Positions 27,721 through 36,959 of a DNA stretch of 64,000 bases are shown here, piece by piece (the stretch's first letter is position 1; every line of letters starts with the position of its first letter). This stretch comes from Viridibacillus soli (GTDB lineage: Bacteria; Bacillota; Bacilli; Bacillales_A; Planococcaceae). Position numbers and translations under genes: made by a program. The notes beneath the pieces were generated by a model. It was not told where the DNA came from and did not search any database. It saw nothing but the letters and a program-made list of their open reading frames with translations. The stretch covers positions 87,097-151,096 of the forward strand of contig NZ_JAEOAH010000015.1 of NCBI RefSeq assembly GCF_016612995.1, written 5' to 3'.

Positions 27721-28404
27721 TTAAGTTCTTTTATACTCCACAAGCCAGTCGTCATTCACCATGAATAGCTGTACGCCAAGCCAGCCTTCTTTCAATAATC
27801 GTTGTTGCTCTGCTGTATCACTCATTAATACATGGCATGCCTCACTGAAAGGCAAATTCTCTTCAGCCGTTTTTTTGAAAAATACATAACGAAGCTTGCC
27901 TTCATATTTTAATTTCAAAGCAGCAACCATCATACCTTGAGAAAATTTATCCTTTAAGCTTGGGATGTTGAATGGCTTCACTGTTGCACAAATATAGTCA
28001 AAGCGACCCACATCTACCTGTTCCATAATGACTCTAGCCAATGTTTTTTGTAGCCCAAAGCCACGATAATTAGGAGACACATTTGAAATTTCTTGATATA
28101 ACACACGTGATAATTCTGATTCTGCTACACCGCAATCACGACCAAGATGTTCATCATCAATATCTGGCTCAAGTAATGCGCGAAAAGCTATAAGCTCATT
28201 TGCTACGAATGCGCCAATCATTAAGCCGTTGCCACCAAGAATATTTTCAAATTCCTCTTGTGTTAGGGGCTGTAGTACGGTTTGATCAGGCAGTGCGTTA
28301 TAGACAATTGTTTGCAACTGTTGCAATGCTGGTAAATGCTCATTTGACAATAAGCTTATATCAAAGGGTGTTTCACTTAGCTGACCTTTATATATGCTGT
28401 TCAT
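27721..28404 (-). CDS. GNAT-family N-acyltransferase
   Basis: A 227-residue acyltransferase with motif A visible as SPNYRGFGLQKTLARVIME. The substrate is unknown. Its start lies 19 bases after the enolase-superfamily gene stop on the same strand, so the two are probably cotranscribed. A GNAT beside an enolase-superfamily racemase and near an M20 hydrolase recalls the N-succinyl-amino-acid route described in Geobacillus, in which a GNAT succinylates D-amino acids; that role is an inference here. Confidence 0.8.
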   Translation of the reverse strand: MNSIYKGQLSETPFDISLLSNEHLPALQQLQTIVYNALPDQTVLQPLTQEEFENILGGNGLMIGAFVANELIAFRALLEPDIDDEHLGRDCGVAESELSRVLYQEISNVSPNYRGFGLQKTLARVIMEQVDVGRFDYICATVKPFNIPSLKDKFSQGMMVAALKLKYEGKLRYVFFKKTAEENLPFSEACHVLMSDTAEQQRLLKEGWLGVQLFMVNDDWLVEYKRT

Positions 28405-28423
28405 CGAAGTCCTCCTCTAGTTG

Positions 28424-29533
28424 CTATTTCACGACATGTGAGTAGTGGCAAAGTTCTTGTAGTACAGCTTCATCTACATCAACGCCTAGTCCTGGGCGCT
28501 CCGTTAAACAAATGAACGGTACATCATATTTTAAGTTACCAACATCTTTAGAGAATTTTAATGGTCCTGTTAACTCGACACTTGTCATAATTTTTTTCGA
28601 GAAGGCAACGTGGAAGCCTGCTGCAGAGCCAATTGATGATTCAACCATTGAGCCGATTTGGCATTCAATTCCTGCCATTTCAGCCATATTTGCTAGCTTC
28701 ATTGCAGGGTAAATACCGCCACATTTCATCAGTTTAATATTTATTTTATCAGCTGCTCGTTTGGCAATGATTTCACGCATTTCTTTTACGCCATGTAAAC
28801 CTTCATCAATCATTAATGGTATATCTGTTTTTGACTTTATTTCTACCATTGCATCAATATCGTCTGCTATAACTGGTTGCTCTAACCAATCTAAATCAAC
28901 GTCACGTAATGCACGTAAACCTCGTAAAGTTGTTGCACTGTTATTCCAACCTTGGTTAACATCTACACGGATTGCAATGTCAAAACCAACGCGGTCACGT
29001 ACTGCTTGAATGCGTTCTACGTCCTTCATTACTTCCGTGCCGACTTTCATTTTGAATGAACGGTAGCCCTGCTTCACACAATCTTCCGCTTCATTGGCCA
29101 TTTTTTCAGGAGTCCCAATGCTTAATACATGTGTGATTGGGAATTTCTCATGATAACGCCCACCAATTAGTTGATAGACAGGTACATTTAATTTTTTTCC
29201 TGCGATATCAAAGCAAGCGATATCAATTGCTGCTTTTGCGGCAGGGACTTGGTACACAGCCTTATCCATCATTACATGGATCTTTTCGAATGCCATTGGA
29301 TCTTGACCAATCATTAATGGTGCCAGTTGATTTTTTAATACTGCGTATGTGCTTTCCCAAGTCTCACCTGTAACATGCTCATCCGGCACAGCTTCACCGT
29401 AGCCTACTATACCTTCATCCGTTGTCATTTTCACGATAATAGACGGCATTGTTGGATATGTGTCATAGCTAATAATAAACGGTTCGATCAATGGTAATTC
29501 TATAGCAAAAATTTCAATTTCGGTAATTTTCAT
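28424..29533 (-). CDS. Enolase-superfamily epimerase/racemase (MLE subgroup)
   Basis: A 369-residue protein with an N-terminal capping domain and a C-terminal barrel. MLE-subgroup residues are all present: the KxK motif (FKMKVG, Lys163), metal ligands Asp191 (RVDVNQGW), Glu218 (WLEQP) and Asp243 (LMIDEG), and the opposite base in NIKLMK (Lys267). This pattern fits dipeptide epimerases and N-succinylamino acid racemases, which cannot be separated by eye. It is divergent from a regulator gene and overlaps in context with a GNAT, NhaC and an M20 hydrolase. Confidence 0.88.
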   Translation of the reverse strand: MKITEIEIFAIELPLIEPFIISYDTYPTMPSIIVKMTTDEGIVGYGEAVPDEHVTGETWESTYAVLKNQLAPLMIGQDPMAFEKIHVMMDKAVYQVPAAKAAIDIACFDIAGKKLNVPVYQLIGGRYHEKFPITHVLSIGTPEKMANEAEDCVKQGYRSFKMKVGTEVMKDVERIQAVRDRVGFDIAIRVDVNQGWNNSATTLRGLRALRDVDLDWLEQPVIADDIDAMVEIKSKTDIPLMIDEGLHGVKEMREIIAKRAADKINIKLMKCGGIYPAMKLANMAEMAGIECQIGSMVESSIGSAAGFHVAFSKKIMTSVELTGPLKFSKDVGNLKYDVPFICLTERPGLGVDVDEAVLQELCHYSHVVK

Positions 29534-29633
29534 TTTATTTCACTCTTTTCTTTACAAGTTATTTCACTGCTGATATAGTTGTCGTTAAATAGTCGCTAAT
29601 TGTATAAAAAATATAATAAAGGAGCTGCACTCT

Positions 29634-30878
29634 ATGCCAACAAAAATAGCAGTTATTTGCTCAAAGGCTTTTATGAATCGTCTTACTAGTATCGCACATG
29701 AAGTGCCACATATTCAATTAGATTTTTATATTTATAATTCATACGAAGAAACATCTAGCTTGATGAAGCAAGTGAAACCTTGTGATGTGTTGTTATTGGC
29801 AGGTACGTTGCCTTATTTATATGCCAAACACTTATTGCGACAATGGCCGATTCCTTGGACGTATTTAAAACAAGATGAAACGACGATTTCGACGACTCTT
29901 TTAACCGCCATTTCAAAACGTACCGTGACAATTAATCGACTGTCGATTGATGTGATGAACCCTGCATTTATTCATAACGTTTTGCATGATATCCAATACG
30001 AAGATGCAGTACCATTCATACAGCAAATCGATTTAACTACACCAACTGAGCAATTGCTCAAGAATCATATTGCACTGTGGCAAGCACAACAAATTGATTT
30101 AGTCATCACAAGTATACACGCGATTCATGATGAGTTAACTACATTAGGCATTCCTGTCATGCGTATGCTTGATCCAAAAAGTTCGATTATTCGTCGCCTT
30201 GATGAAGCAAAATCATTATCGCAACTAACGAAATCCGAATCTGCAAAAGCTGTCGCTGGCCTTATTGAATTGCATGAAACCCACGACAATACAATTACAA
30301 CCATAGAACAGTTGGCCGCTACAATTCATGCTTCTTATCAACTAGTGAATGCTAGTCGTTATGAATTATTTACGACATATGGCCATTTGCAAAAAGCACT
30401 CGATCAAAATCAGCTTGAATCATTCTTTACTAATTCGAAGCAACCTGTAAAGCTCGTTTTTGGCTACGGTGAATCAATTTTAGAAGCACAAAAAAATGCC
30501 CAACAAGCCCTACACTATGCGTCACCTAATGCTATTTCTATCTTGAATGAAAACAAAGAACTTCAAGGACCTTTCCCTAAAGTAACCACAACATTATCAT
30601 TACAAACAAAAGATCCTTATGTCGTTCATATGGCAAAAGAAACAAAACTTAGCCCACTCAACATTTCGAAAATTATGGCCTTTAGTAAAGCAAGACAGTC
30701 GTTACAATTTACAGCTCATGATTTATCGGAATACTTACAAGTGACACGCCGTACAACCGAGCGTATTTTGAAAAAACTTGTTGAACACGACTATGCTAAA
30801 ATCGTTGGAGAGGAAATGACCTACCAACAGGGAAGACCTCGTGGATTATATGAGTTGAATTTTTCGACCTACCTTTGA
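29634..30878 (+). CDS. Transcriptional regulator with N-terminal sensor domain
   Basis: A 414-residue protein. The first 200 residues resemble a periplasmic-binding-like or PrpR-N-like sensing domain (two alpha/beta lobes), the middle (VKLVFGYGESILEAQKNAQQ) resembles a degenerate nucleotide-cyclase/GGDEF-like fold, and the C terminus is a winged helix (DLSEYLQVTRRTTERILKKL). It is divergent from the enolase-superfamily gene with 100 bases between, so it probably controls that operon and possibly nhaC and the M20 gene. AAAGGAG precedes the ATG. Confidence 0.75.
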   Translation: MPTKIAVICSKAFMNRLTSIAHEVPHIQLDFYIYNSYEETSSLMKQVKPCDVLLLAGTLPYLYAKHLLRQWPIPWTYLKQDETTISTTLLTAISKRTVTINRLSIDVMNPAFIHNVLHDIQYEDAVPFIQQIDLTTPTEQLLKNHIALWQAQQIDLVITSIHAIHDELTTLGIPVMRMLDPKSSIIRRLDEAKSLSQLTKSESAKAVAGLIELHETHDNTITTIEQLAATIHASYQLVNASRYELFTTYGHLQKALDQNQLESFFTNSKQPVKLVFGYGESILEAQKNAQQALHYASPNAISILNENKELQGPFPKVTTTLSLQTKDPYVVHMAKETKLSPLNISKIMAFSKARQSLQFTAHDLSEYLQVTRRTTERILKKLVEHDYAKIVGEEMTYQQGRPRGLYELNFSTYL

Positions 30879-30922
30879 AATCAAAGCCTTCTAGAAATTT
30901 AAAACTCTAGAAGGCTTTGATT
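30879..30922. terminator. Bidirectional terminator between regulator and nhaC
   Basis: AATCAAAGCCTTCTAGA and TCTAGAAGGCTTTGATT form a perfect 17-base stem starting right after the regulator stop and ending before the convergent nhaC stop. Confidence 0.9.
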
Positions 30923-30927
30923 ATCTA

Positions 30928-32379
30928 TTAATCTAGTACAGGCATATTGTTCATACTATCGTCCTCTTTTAATTTTTCTCCTTTCCCTTTTAATAATTCC
31001 TGTTCTTCGGGAGTTAGCTTAACGATAGAAAAACCAGTATAGCCGTAAATTATTGAAAGAATTGGTACAGTAAAATTCAAAATCGCATACGGTGCATACT
31101 CTAAAGCGCTTACACCAAGCGTCGCTAGTATAAATACACCGCATGTATTCCATGGGAAAAATACCGAAGTTAAAGTACCTCCATCCTCCAATGTGCGCGA
31201 GAGATTTTTAGAATGTAAACCTCTATCTCTATAAACCTTGACGAACATACGAGATGGTACAACGATTGATATGTATTGCTCTGAACAAGTTGCATTTGTT
31301 GTAATACAAGAAGCAATTGTCGCAGCTACTAAACTGCCCGTTGATTTTGCTGCTTTCACAATAATATTCATCATTGATTGAAGCATACCAGAATACTCCA
31401 ATACACCGCCAAAAGTCATCGCAACTAAAGTCATTGAGACAGTGAACATCATTGAATCTAAACCACCACGATTAAACAATTCATAGACCATTTCATTGTC
31501 AGTTTCTAGTTTAAATCCTTCTTGCAAAGCATTCACTGCATCTGCTGGTGCTCCGCCCTGCACGAAAATTTGCGCGATAAAGCCTAGTAAAATCCCAATA
31601 ATTAAAGCTGGTATTGCAGGCACCTTTTTTGCCACTAATACAATTACCATTACCGGTACTAATAGTAACCATGGAGAAATAACAAAGCTTTCTTGTAAAA
31701 CACTTAATGTTCCTTCAATTTTTTCAACATTCATTGAAGATGATGCAAACTGACGACCTAAAATGCCAAAAACAACTAATGAAATAATTAATGCAGGAAT
31801 TGTTGTATAAAACATATGCTTAATATGATCAAACAAATTTGTATCTGTTAAGCCCGCAGCTAAGTTCGTTGTATCAGAAAGTGGAGACATTTTGTCACCG
31901 AAATAAGAGCCAGAAATAACCGCGCCTGCAATCATTGCAGCAGGAATCCCCATACTCAAACCAATACCCATTCCAGCTACACCAATTGTAGCCATCGTCG
32001 ACCATGAACTACCAATAGCAAGTGATACAACTGAACAGATGATCATAATCGTTACTAAAAACCATGCTGGTGAAATAATCTTCAAGCCATAAAAAATCAT
32101 CGTTGCTACGACCCCGCCACCAATCCAGGCACCAATGGTTAATCCGACTAACATAATTATTACAATTGCAGGTAATGCAAGACGTATCCCCTTATACATC
32201 ATGCCTTCAATTTCTATCCATTTATAACCATGCTTCCATGCAATAATCGCCGCTACAATTGTCCCCACAATTAAGGGCACATGTGGACTTTGTTTTAACA
32301 TAACAACGGTTACTAACATCGTCATAATCATAATCAAAAATGTTAAACCAGCCCAACCTGCACTAATCTCCTTTTTCAT
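30928..32379 (-). CDS. nhaC: NhaC-family Na+/H+ antiporter
   Basis: A 483-residue protein with about twelve membrane helices and the NhaC core (GSYFGDKMSPLSDTTNLAAG). In Bacillaceae several NhaC members act as exchangers for organic acids or amino acids as well as sodium. Here its place in a group with an epimerase, an acyltransferase and an M20 hydrolase makes a metabolite-exchange role possible. A clear promoter and cre site lie upstream. Confidence 0.9.
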   Translation of the reverse strand: MKKEISAGWAGLTFLIMIMTMLVTVVMLKQSPHVPLIVGTIVAAIIAWKHGYKWIEIEGMMYKGIRLALPAIVIIMLVGLTIGAWIGGGVVATMIFYGLKIISPAWFLVTIMIICSVVSLAIGSSWSTMATIGVAGMGIGLSMGIPAAMIAGAVISGSYFGDKMSPLSDTTNLAAGLTDTNLFDHIKHMFYTTIPALIISLVVFGILGRQFASSSMNVEKIEGTLSVLQESFVISPWLLLVPVMVIVLVAKKVPAIPALIIGILLGFIAQIFVQGGAPADAVNALQEGFKLETDNEMVYELFNRGGLDSMMFTVSMTLVAMTFGGVLEYSGMLQSMMNIIVKAAKSTGSLVAATIASCITTNATCSEQYISIVVPSRMFVKVYRDRGLHSKNLSRTLEDGGTLTSVFFPWNTCGVFILATLGVSALEYAPYAILNFTVPILSIIYGYTGFSIVKLTPEEQELLKGKGEKLKEDDSMNNMPVLD

Positions 32380-32446
32380 TCAGCAAAACCCCTTTGTGAA
32401 AATATGAATTGTTTAGAATAGTCTATAAATAATCACTATTATAATA

Positions 32447-32498
32447 ATAGTAATAGCCACTTCTTTTTGAGTCAAACCTTTTTTTGAAAGCGCTAGCA
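32447..32498 (-). promoter_or_regulatory. Promoter and CcpA cre site of nhaC
   Basis: On the minus strand TTGACT (32475-32470) and TACTAT (32452-32447) are 17 bases apart. Ten bases upstream of the -35 lies TGAAAGCGCTAGCA (32485-32498), differing from the cre consensus TGWAANCGNTNWCA at one position. This suggests carbon control of the antiporter gene; a site upstream of -35 can activate. Confidence 0.65.
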
Positions 32499-32548
32499 TT
32501 TCCTGCACATAAACTAGATAAATTCACCTAATTATATTCCTGAAAAAT

Positions 32549-32583
32549 AAAAAACCTATGCAAAGATTTACTTCGCATAGGTT
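32549..32583 (-). terminator. Terminator of the M20 hydrolase gene
   Basis: AACCTATGC (32553-32561) pairs with GCATAGGTT (32575-32583), with a T run on the minus strand. Confidence 0.85.
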
Positions 32584-32589
32584 CTTAAA

Positions 32590-33690
32590 TTATTTCGCTA
32601 GAGTTTTTGATAGTACTTTCGCCAATACTTTGGCAGCGTCTAGTAATGACTCTTTTTCGAAAGTCATTTTAGGATGATGTAAGCCTGGTGCTAAATTAGC
32701 TCCAATACCGATCATTGTCGCTTTTAACTCCGGCTTCAAAACGGTATAAAAATGGAAATCATCACTGCCAGGTGTTACAACTGGTGATGCTAAATGTTCT
32801 TTACCTAGCACGTCAATAATCGCCTCTTGCGCCATTTTTGCAGCCTCCAGAGATACTTCTGCACCTGGTGTTAAGTCCGCCCAGTTCCAAGTAATATCTA
32901 CATTAAATTGTTGCTTGATTGCTTCTAATCCATGTTCAACATGTGATTGTATCTCTTTTAATACAACGTTTTTCTGTGCACGTACATCCATTGTGAAAGT
33001 TGCTCCACCAGGAATAATGTTAATACTCCCACCATCTGCAACAATTTTCGTTAATTTCACTGAATGTGGTTCAAAAGGCGATACATAAATATTCTTCACC
33101 ATTTGTTGAACAGCTACTGCAACATCGATAGCATTTTGCCCTTGATGAGGACGTGCGCCATGTGCATCTGTACCGTGAATTGAGCCTTCTAAAAATACAG
33201 CTGCTCCGTGGTGAATAGCCGGTGATACATGGCCTAACGGAAGTTCTTCAATCGGGCGTAAATGCACACCAAATAAATGGGACACTCCTTCCACTGCACC
33301 TCTTTCAAAAGCTGCAACCGCACCGTTTCCTTTTTCCTCAGCAGGCTGGAATATGAAACGTATACGATGATTTAATGGCTGATCTTTTAAATGTAAAAGA
33401 GCACCTAAAACCATCGATATATTGGCATCATGGCCACATGAATGATTTGCGCGCCACTCCCCGTCAACCTCTTGCCATAATGCATCAATATCAGCACGTA
33501 CTGCGACAATATCTTCCCCTTCGCCGATTTCTGCCAATAAGCCTGGGACATCACCGAGAAGTCGATAAGAAATGTTCAGCTCATCTAAAATAGATGCTAA
33601 TTTTTTCGTTGTCTCATGTTCTTCCCAGCTAATTTCAGGATTTGCATGAAAATGTTCAAACCAATTTAATATTTGTTCATCAATTGTCAT
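32590..33690 (-). CDS. M20-family amidohydrolase (N-acyl amino acid hydrolase type)
   Basis: A 366-residue metallohydrolase. Metal-site segments are present: VAVRADIDAL, NHSCGHDANISM, FQPAEEKGNGA with the catalytic Glu pair, and a dimerisation domain (GTDAHGARPHQGQNAID). The C-terminal His appears in APGLHHPKM. The family removes acyl groups from N-acyl amino acids or cleaves related amides. The ATG at 33690 follows GGGGTG. With the nearby epimerase and GNAT it could complete an acylate-racemise-deacylate route. Confidence 0.88.
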   Translation of the reverse strand: MTIDEQILNWFEHFHANPEISWEEHETTKKLASILDELNISYRLLGDVPGLLAEIGEGEDIVAVRADIDALWQEVDGEWRANHSCGHDANISMVLGALLHLKDQPLNHRIRFIFQPAEEKGNGAVAAFERGAVEGVSHLFGVHLRPIEELPLGHVSPAIHHGAAVFLEGSIHGTDAHGARPHQGQNAIDVAVAVQQMVKNIYVSPFEPHSVKLTKIVADGGSINIIPGGATFTMDVRAQKNVVLKEIQSHVEHGLEAIKQQFNVDITWNWADLTPGAEVSLEAAKMAQEAIIDVLGKEHLASPVVTPGSDDFHFYTVLKPELKATMIGIGANLAPGLHHPKMTFEKESLLDAAKVLAKVLSKTLAK

Positions 33691-33785
33691 GTATAACACC
33701 CCATCTGAATCACATCATACTGCAAAATTGCCTAGAGTTCTATCCAATTACGTTATCATATGCAGGTATAATTATTTTTTTTCAA

Positions 33786-33814
33786 TAAAAAAACAGCCCT
33801 GGAAATCGGCTGTT
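33786..33814 (-). terminator. Terminator of the 44-residue ORF
   Basis: AACAGCC and GGCTGTT form a seven-base stem with a T run on the minus strand. Confidence 0.75.
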
Positions 33815-33820
33815 CATTTA

Positions 33821-33955
33821 CTATAGTTCTGTGAAAAAGCCTTCTGGATATTGCTCTCTATCATACTCATAGCAACTTTCCTCATACTTTACATCCTTCG
33901 TTTGTAAGTCAAAATCCTGGTCTACTAAATACGTTTCAAATTTAGAATTCTTCAT
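33821..33955 (-). CDS. Small acidic protein of unknown function
   Basis: A 44-residue ORF (MKNSKFETYLVDQDFDLQTK at the N terminus, ending PEGFFTEL) with AAAAGGAGG seven bases before the chosen ATG and a terminator right after the stop. Longer starts upstream have no ribosome-binding site. Tyr/Glu-rich and soluble. The clean signals at both ends support a real gene; the function is unknown. Confidence 0.6.
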   Translation of the reverse strand: MKNSKFETYLVDQDFDLQTKDVKYEESCYEYDREQYPEGFFTEL

Positions 33956-34134
33956 TTTCATACCTCCTTTTAAAATTGAATTTTCTGATTTTTTAATATT
34001 ACAATGTTCCTCGCAATAAATCAACCTCTATAACCTAAATAATTTTAATTTTCTTTCAATTCATAAATACTAAACCTTGTCCAGCATTTTACAGTATACT
34101 AATTAAAAGAATATTTATACGAAGGAGATTGTTT

Positions 34135-34425
34135 ATGAGTCCTTTTTGGATACCAATTGTTGCGTTACTAATTCCTATTGTCGCTATTTCCACAAAAGCC
34201 TACAATGACCGCCTGAAAATTAAGCACAATTTTATACACAACAAAATAGAACTCGAAAAATTGAAACAACAAAGCTTTATTGCTGAAACAGAGAAGCTAC
34301 GTTTAGAAATTGAAAAAGTGCGTACAACATCATTACTACCCAATGATGAACTATTAGATTATAAACCGATCCAACCAGACCTGAATCTAGAACCTACTCC
34401 AATTTCTTTTAAAGAAACAAAATAA
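34135..34425 (+). CDS. Small membrane-anchored coiled-coil protein
   Basis: A 96-residue protein with one N-terminal membrane helix (about residues 4-22) followed by a charged coiled coil (LKIKHNFIHNKIELEKLKQQ ...) and a Pro-rich tail. GAAGGAG lies upstream of the ATG at 34135. Single gene with a shared terminator. Similar proteins in Bacillaceae are uncharacterised. Confidence 0.65.
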   Translation: MSPFWIPIVALLIPIVAISTKAYNDRLKIKHNFIHNKIELEKLKQQSFIAETEKLRLEIEKVRTTSLLPNDELLDYKPIQPDLNLEPTPISFKETK

Positions 34426-34464
34426 AATCACGGCCGCTCTAAGGGCGACCATGATTTTTCTTTT
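34424..34464. terminator. Bidirectional terminator spanning two convergent gene ends
   Basis: AAAATCACGG and CCATGATTTT arms with inner CGC/GCG pairing enclose the stop codon of the ABC permease gene. Confidence 0.8.
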
Positions 34465-36079
34465 TTCCAAAAACAACATGCCAGCCTATGACAATCGCTG
34501 CAATTAGTAACAACGTATAAATCCCTCTTGCATATGGAATATTAGCGATAAAAAAGTGAACAAGAGCAAAACCACCAATAACAAACATAGCCATAAATAA
34601 TTTCATCGTATTATTATCCTGCGTTAGCTCATGTGAAGTTGAAAACGGATATGTCTCGCCATTTAAAATCACATAAGAAATCAACGTTATCAAAATGCCC
34701 ACAAGGAAGATAATAATTATATCTGGAATGACCTCCCATGAAAACAACAATGCAAAAGCCATACTAATAACGATAAATGCTGGAAAGAACAGTTGCATAA
34801 TTGCTGCTTTTAACGCACTGCTATAGAGCATTTTATCATTGTTAATTGGTGCTGCACGATAAATCCAGCTGCCCTTATATTTGCCTGAAAACCTCAGTAA
34901 GTGAACAACAGTTGGAATCATCAAAGCACTGAAATACACTGGAAATACATTTTCATTAGCTATTGTTTCTTTAAAAGAGTACATCCTTACTTCATTAAAG
35001 AACATAACAAACGGAAAAACGAGTGCAAAACCAACTTGCGGATATGCCTTTAACTTAAATTCTCTCTCTTGACGCATCATTAGCGCTGCAAATCGGTAAA
35101 ATGTACGCTCCTGAGGATCACGGCATAAAATTTTCGCGCACCACTCCTCAAACGGACGTGACTTCCCTTTTGTTCGCACTGAATCACTCAATAGTTTTGA
35201 TAAACTGCGCTCAAATGCCGGCATCAGTTTAATATATAATCGTAATGCTAGCACTGGAATGACAATGCCACATGCCATTAATACAAACAGCGATGCCGAA
35301 TAATTATGATTCAGTAGCACTTCAAATGGTGCACCGTACCAAAGGGGAGGTAATAATATATGCCACCAATGAAATGTATATTGTATATTCACTTGTGATA
35401 GCTCAAATGAATGTGCCATTACTTGATAACTAAGCATAACTGCAATTGCCAAAAAGATTTGCACATAATTAATAATATCTTTTAGCTTTTCACCACTAAA
35501 GAAACGCAATATAAATAAGTAAACGAAGGCGGTAACCACAACGACTAAGCTACCTACAAATAGTACACTTACTAAGAAAATAAGCCCGTAAAATAGTCCA
35601 TAACGGTACACTCCTACTGCAAACGGAATAACGACAAAAGCGCCATTCAGTAATACTAAGTAAATAACGATATGCATCAATTTTGCCGCACTTAATGTGC
35701 GATTACTAACTGGCTTTGGTTGTAGTATATTTTTATCCCGCACATCCAACAGCACTGCTGAGAAGTCCGAAACCATTGTCGTAACCGTGATGAACATTAG
35801 CATTGTGAACATCATACTTGTCGCAAACATATATTGACTCTTTAAAAACAAAAATGGGGTTAATAATAAAAGTCCATAAAATAAATATAACCAGAGCGAT
35901 TTCAAAAACTGATTACTCTCTTTTTTCTGCTTGTATCCATTGAAAATAGCTGGCATACGGCGGCTATCCATCGTCAGCTTCAGTTGGATAATCTGTCTCA
36001 TAATAGGGTAATCGATATCAAATTTCTCAAATACACCTCGAAAAACATCCAGTACTTTTAACGATTTAAAATCATTCAT
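34439..36079 (-). CDS. ABC-2 type exporter permease
   Basis: A 546-residue protein with an N-terminal cytoplasmic segment and about twelve hydrophobic helices. It starts eight bases inside the end of the ATPase gene, so the two are coupled and form one exporter. The large size fits the EcsB-like or YtrC-like permeases of Firmicutes. The substrate is unknown. The stop codon lies inside a terminator stem. Confidence 0.82.
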   Translation of the reverse strand: MNDFKSLKVLDVFRGVFEKFDIDYPIMRQIIQLKLTMDSRRMPAIFNGYKQKKESNQFLKSLWLYLFYGLLLLTPFLFLKSQYMFATSMMFTMLMFITVTTMVSDFSAVLLDVRDKNILQPKPVSNRTLSAAKLMHIVIYLVLLNGAFVVIPFAVGVYRYGLFYGLIFLVSVLFVGSLVVVVTAFVYLFILRFFSGEKLKDIINYVQIFLAIAVMLSYQVMAHSFELSQVNIQYTFHWWHILLPPLWYGAPFEVLLNHNYSASLFVLMACGIVIPVLALRLYIKLMPAFERSLSKLLSDSVRTKGKSRPFEEWCAKILCRDPQERTFYRFAALMMRQEREFKLKAYPQVGFALVFPFVMFFNEVRMYSFKETIANENVFPVYFSALMIPTVVHLLRFSGKYKGSWIYRAAPINNDKMLYSSALKAAIMQLFFPAFIVISMAFALLFSWEVIPDIIIIFLVGILITLISYVILNGETYPFSTSHELTQDNNTMKLFMAMFVIGGFALVHFFIANIPYARGIYTLLLIAAIVIGWHVVFGKKKNHGRP

Positions 36080-36866
36080 GCACTCGACCTTCTCTCACAA
36101 TCTCAACAAAGCGCTCAGCAATTTCACCTTGCTCATTAAAGCCTGTCATTTGATTGAAAATTTCCTCGAGCGTTCCCTCCTTACCCTGCTCTTGTAGCTC
36201 CTCAAAACTGCCATCCGCTACAACCTTACCATCAACAAGAAGTATAATCCGATCACTAATCTTCTCAACAACCTCCATAATATGAGAAGAATAGAAAACA
36301 GTCTTACCTTCCTTGGCAAGCTTCGCTAAAATCTCCTTCACAACGAGTACACTATTCGCATCTAGACCACTTAAAGGCTCATCATAAAAAAGTAAATCCG
36401 GATTATGCAATACGCTCGAAATAATCAGCACCTTTTGACGCATTCCCTTTGAAAAAGAAGACAAACGTTGATGAAAAGCTTGCTCTAACCCAAATTGAAA
36501 CATCAGTTGATATGCTTTATTCTCCGCTTCTTTGCGCCCTAAACCGTACATTTCTCCAGTAAAAGTCAAATACTCCGAGGCTGTTAAATGGTCATATAGC
36601 TCTGCTGTTTCAGGCACATAACCAATTCGCCCTTTATATGTATAATCGCCATCAGCAATATCTTTGCCGAAAATTTCAATTTTACCTGTATAGCCTTCAA
36701 TCAGACCAAGCATCAACTTCACCGTGGTACTTTTCCCAGCACCATTTGGCCCGATATAACCAATAATTTGCCCCTTACCAACCTCTAGATTAATGCCATT
36801 TAATACTTGTTTAGTACCAAAGCTCATCTCAACATTTTGTAATCGTAAAATGGGTTGATCTATCAT
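36072..36866 (-). CDS. ABC transporter ATP-binding protein
   Basis: A 264-residue ATPase with Walker A GPNGAGKST, an FSKGMRQKVLI signature (LSSFSKGMRQK), Walker B LLFYDEPLSGLD and the H-loop SSHIMEV. The CcmA/drug-exporter class fits the ABC-2 permease encoded next. An ATG at 36866 is preferred over the TTG just before it; GGGAG lies upstream. The C-terminal extension is acidic. Confidence 0.92.
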   Translation of the reverse strand: MIDQPILRLQNVEMSFGTKQVLNGINLEVGKGQIIGYIGPNGAGKSTTVKLMLGLIEGYTGKIEIFGKDIADGDYTYKGRIGYVPETAELYDHLTASEYLTFTGEMYGLGRKEAENKAYQLMFQFGLEQAFHQRLSSFSKGMRQKVLIISSVLHNPDLLFYDEPLSGLDANSVLVVKEILAKLAKEGKTVFYSSHIMEVVEKISDRIILLVDGKVVADGSFEELQEQGKEGTLEEIFNQMTGFNEQGEIAERFVEIVREGRVHE

Positions 36867-36914
36867 CAAAAACAGCTCCCTTTATAAGCATTTCCACTCT
36901 TCGATAATTATAAT

Positions 36915-36952
36915 AAAACCTTAGAATCATTATAATGACTCTAAGGTTTTAT
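36915..36952 (-). terminator. Terminator of mprF
   Basis: AAAACCTTAGA and TCTAAGGTTTT arms (36915-36950) flank a TCATTATAATGA inner palindrome. It lies just past the mprF stop. Confidence 0.8.
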
Positions 36953-36959
36953 TGTTCTT

